From: Diogma glabrata
Lineage: Eukaryota > Arthropoda > Insecta > Diptera > Cylindrotomidae
Direction: 5' to 3'
Length of the DNA: 64,000 nucleotides
Assembly: GCA_963693315.1 (NCBI GenBank)
Contig: OY856188.1
Span: 145,974,945 to 146,038,944 of the forward strand
The position numbers were made by a program, and so were the translations under genes. Below, piece by piece: positions 62,330-64,000 of the stretch (position 1 is its first letter; each line of letters starts with the position of its first letter). The notes below the pieces were generated by a model that was not told the origin of the DNA, ran no database searches, and was given only the letters and a program-made list of their open reading frames with translations.

Positions 62330-63850
62330 ATGGTTTTATTAAGTGATTTGAAGGTTCTTGAGTTAAAGAAAGAACTAGAACAACGTGGATTGGCAACAAC
62401 CGGCAACAAAACTGAATCAACGATACGGCTTCGAGAAGCTATGGAAGCTAGTGGAGTAGTTGTGGAAGGTTACCAGTTTGGAGTGGTTAGTACAAATGCT
62501 GATTCAATAGCAGCTGATGAGGAGAAAAGTTTTGTTGCGGAAACAACATCTTCATTGCCACCTGCCAATTGTGATTTTACGCAGTTAATGGCTATGATGC
62601 AACAGATAAGTTTGAACATCAGTCAACAGAATCAGCAATTGGCTGCCGTAAATGCCAATATGAATCAAAAACTGGATGATGTAAATACAAACATGGCTAC
62701 AAACCGTAACGAAATAAACCAGATAAAGGAAGAAATTAGTTGTAACATCAATCAACAAATGGCTGCTACTAAGGAAGAAATCAGTAGCAACATCAATCAA
62801 CAGCTGGAAATAGTCAACAATAACATGGCTACAACCAAGGAAGAGATCAGTTTGAACGTCAAGCAAATAATGGACGAGAAACTTCTCGAAATATCTACTA
62901 CGTTACGGGAGCAGGTAGGCAGAGTTCATCAAGAGGTGAAAGAGCTAGAGCAGAAAGTACTTGATGAAAACAAAAAGGTACTTGCAAAAGTAGATGATTT
63001 CGAGAAACGGTTGCAGGATGTTGAAGCAGCTAAAGTTACTTCACAGGTGGTACAACAGATAGCAAATATTAAATTGAAACCACCATCATATGACGGTACC
63101 ACATCCTTCGGTATTTTCAAGTTCCAGTTCGAGACTGCAGCAGATCAAAATGTTTGGAACGCAGAAAATCGTCTTGCTGCATTGATAGTTGCTCTTAAAG
63201 GGGAAGCAGCTGAAGCATTACAGGCAGTACCAGAAAACGATCGCAAAAGTTATGCAGAGGTGATGAATGCGTTGGAGCGTAAATATGGCAGCGACCATAA
63301 AAAAGAATTATACAGAATTGAGTTAAAAGGTCGCTTGCAACGGAATGGGGAAAGCCTTCAGGATTATTCTTCGGCAGTGAAACGGCTAGTACATTTGGCT
63401 CACTCATATACTCCGCCGTATTTTATGGAAAAGATGAAGATAGAGGCGTTTACTGATGGCATTCGTGATCTAGAAACACGAAAAGCAGTAATGTTGTCAC
63501 CAAAAGCAACATTCGCAGAAACTATTGCTTATGCCCTAACAAATGAAACTGCACAAGCAATTATAAAACCATCGATTAAAATACGCCGGGTAGAGTTGAG
63601 TGATGACAATTATAAACAACGAGACCAGGAGACCGACAGAAGACCACGAGAGAATGTCAGAAGTGATAGGATTCGATGCTGGTTATGTGGCAAGTTGGGT
63701 CATATTGCGAGGGAATGCAGAGATGTGAGAAGGAAACGAGCAAGATCAGCATCGCCTATGCAGCGACGTCCAGCAGAAGAACGGGTGCAGCAAGCTAGGG
63801 AAGACGATGGAGCATCGCCGCATCAGTTAAACTACAACGAGTCAGCCTAA
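62330..63850 (+). CDS. Element F Gag with N-terminal SAP-like domain
   Basis: 506 residues from ATG 62330, 34 bases past the LTR. SAP-like residues 5-40 (LKVLELKKELEQRGLATTG, then a helix IRLREAMEASG). A coiled coil follows, with a repeated INQQMAATKEEISSNINQQ pattern (about 90-190) that looks internally duplicated relative to E. The capsid region (DGTTSFGIFKFQFETAADQN, KYGSDHKKELYRIELKGRLQ) is shared with E. Zinc knuckle CWLCGKLGHIAREC is at 450-463, followed by an Arg/Ser-rich tail. No lesion is visible. Confidence 0.93.
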   Translation: MVLLSDLKVLELKKELEQRGLATTGNKTESTIRLREAMEASGVVVEGYQFGVVSTNADSIAADEEKSFVAETTSSLPPANCDFTQLMAMMQQISLNISQQNQQLAAVNANMNQKLDDVNTNMATNRNEINQIKEEISCNINQQMAATKEEISSNINQQLEIVNNNMATTKEEISLNVKQIMDEKLLEISTTLREQVGRVHQEVKELEQKVLDENKKVLAKVDDFEKRLQDVEAAKVTSQVVQQIANIKLKPPSYDGTTSFGIFKFQFETAADQNVWNAENRLAALIVALKGEAAEALQAVPENDRKSYAEVMNALERKYGSDHKKELYRIELKGRLQRNGESLQDYSSAVKRLVHLAHSYTPPYFMEKMKIEAFTDGIRDLETRKAVMLSPKATFAETIAYALTNETAQAIIKPSIKIRRVELSDDNYKQRDQETDRRPRENVRSDRIRCWLCGKLGHIARECRDVRRKRARSASPMQRRPAEERVQQAREDDGASPHQLNYNESA

Positions 63851-63885
63851 AGGGGCGTAAGCTGGCTCCCACAACCGATTGCCCC
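63826..63885 (+). promoter_or_regulatory. -1 frameshift signal of element F: heptamer, spacer, H-type pseudoknot
   Basis: G TTA AAC (63826-63832), 6-base spacer TACAAC, stem 1 GAGTCAGC (63839-63846) with GCTGGCTC (63861-63868), stem 2 GGGGC (63852-63856) with GCCCC (63881-63885). The gag stop (63848-63850) lies inside the structure. The -1 frame is open from here to the window end. Confidence 0.85.
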
Positions 63886-64000
63886 ATAACCTTCATCCAA
63901 GTTTCGAGATTGACAAGGAGAGGTGACAGCCTTACTGTTAGGGCTAATATTGATGGAAAAAGTTGTGTCATCACGTTAGATACGGGAGCAACAAATACAA
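63833..64000 (+). CDS. Element F pol start (protease, partial, -1 frame)
   Basis: After the predicted slip the -1 frame reads GRKLAPTTDCPI, then TVRANIDGKSC and the retropepsin site TLDTGATNT at the right edge. It is uninterrupted over the 56 codons available. The same conceptual frame in E is broken, which supports F being the better-preserved relative. Confidence 0.8.

Larger units (their letters stand above)
61615..64000 (+). mobile_element. SAP-Gag Gypsy retrotransposon F (left part)
   Basis: A 681-bp LTR (61615-62295; TGTTACGATTGCAG...AAAAGCGTAACA), primer-site-like TTGGTGACATCAGCGG, gag and the start of pol. A clear relative of E at protein level and around the frameshift signal, but diverged in the LTR. 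The window ends within the protease. Confidence 0.88.

Overview
The window is AT-rich nuclear DNA, most likely from a higher (brachyceran) fly. The evidence is one spliced host gene recognisable as the PAXIP1-associated glutamate-rich protein (Pa1/PAGR1), a roo/BEL-type retrotransposon with the fly-style primer site, and dipteran-type Gypsy, Penelope-like and non-LTR elements. There is no prokaryotic or organellar sequence, CRISPR array or operon. Apart from about 1.2-3.7 kb, nearly all of it is transposable elements inserted into one another.

Layout: 1-824 holds the 3' end of a non-LTR retrotransposon with a (CAA)n tail. 1270-1435 is a probable terminal exon of an unidentified host gene, tail-to-tail with Pa1 (two exons, minus strand, 1598-3620). 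A hAT-like foldback element (3820-5244) and a palindromic MITE (6620-6846) follow. A degenerate Gypsy element (G1, minus, 6931-12026, TSD AAAC) comes next. Then comes a Penelope-like fragment (12194-15668) that keeps only its GIY-YIG endonuclease and contains a 5'-truncated non-LTR retrotransposon (12687-14816).

16011-53103 is a nest. Element A (minus, TSD ATAT) is a Gypsy-type retrotransposon with giant LTRs of about 3.5-3.8 kb, a tRNA-Lys-type primer site, and a Gag that starts with a complete RING-H2 finger. BEL/roo element B (plus, 29698-51456) sits in A's 5' LTR. Inside B are element C (minus, 32215-42765, TSD GATGT; intact gag and pol, extra leader ORF, almost identical LTRs) and element D (plus, 47033-50963, TSD AATTT; internally deleted Mag-like Gypsy).

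53978-60240 is a long-TIR foldback transposon T. It lies inside a GTGTGTCAAA-type repeat and was itself hit by element E (54166-58942, TSD GTAT). E is a Gypsy element whose Gag begins with a SAP-like motif and whose RT/RNase H has been deleted in frame. A divergent relative, F, starts at 61615 and runs off the window. E and F share a canonical -1 frameshift module at the end of gag: heptamer, 6-nt spacer and H-type pseudoknot.

The genes cooperate only within each element (Gag, protease, RT/RNase H, integrase). Nesting gives an insertion order: A before B, and B before C and D; the Penelope-type repeat before T, and T before E. The best candidates for undescribed biology are the RING-Gag fusion, the SAP-Gag elements with their pseudoknot frameshift signal, the RT-less gag-pro-int element, and the extra ORF of element C. 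All calls were made by reading the sequence; no database search was run.
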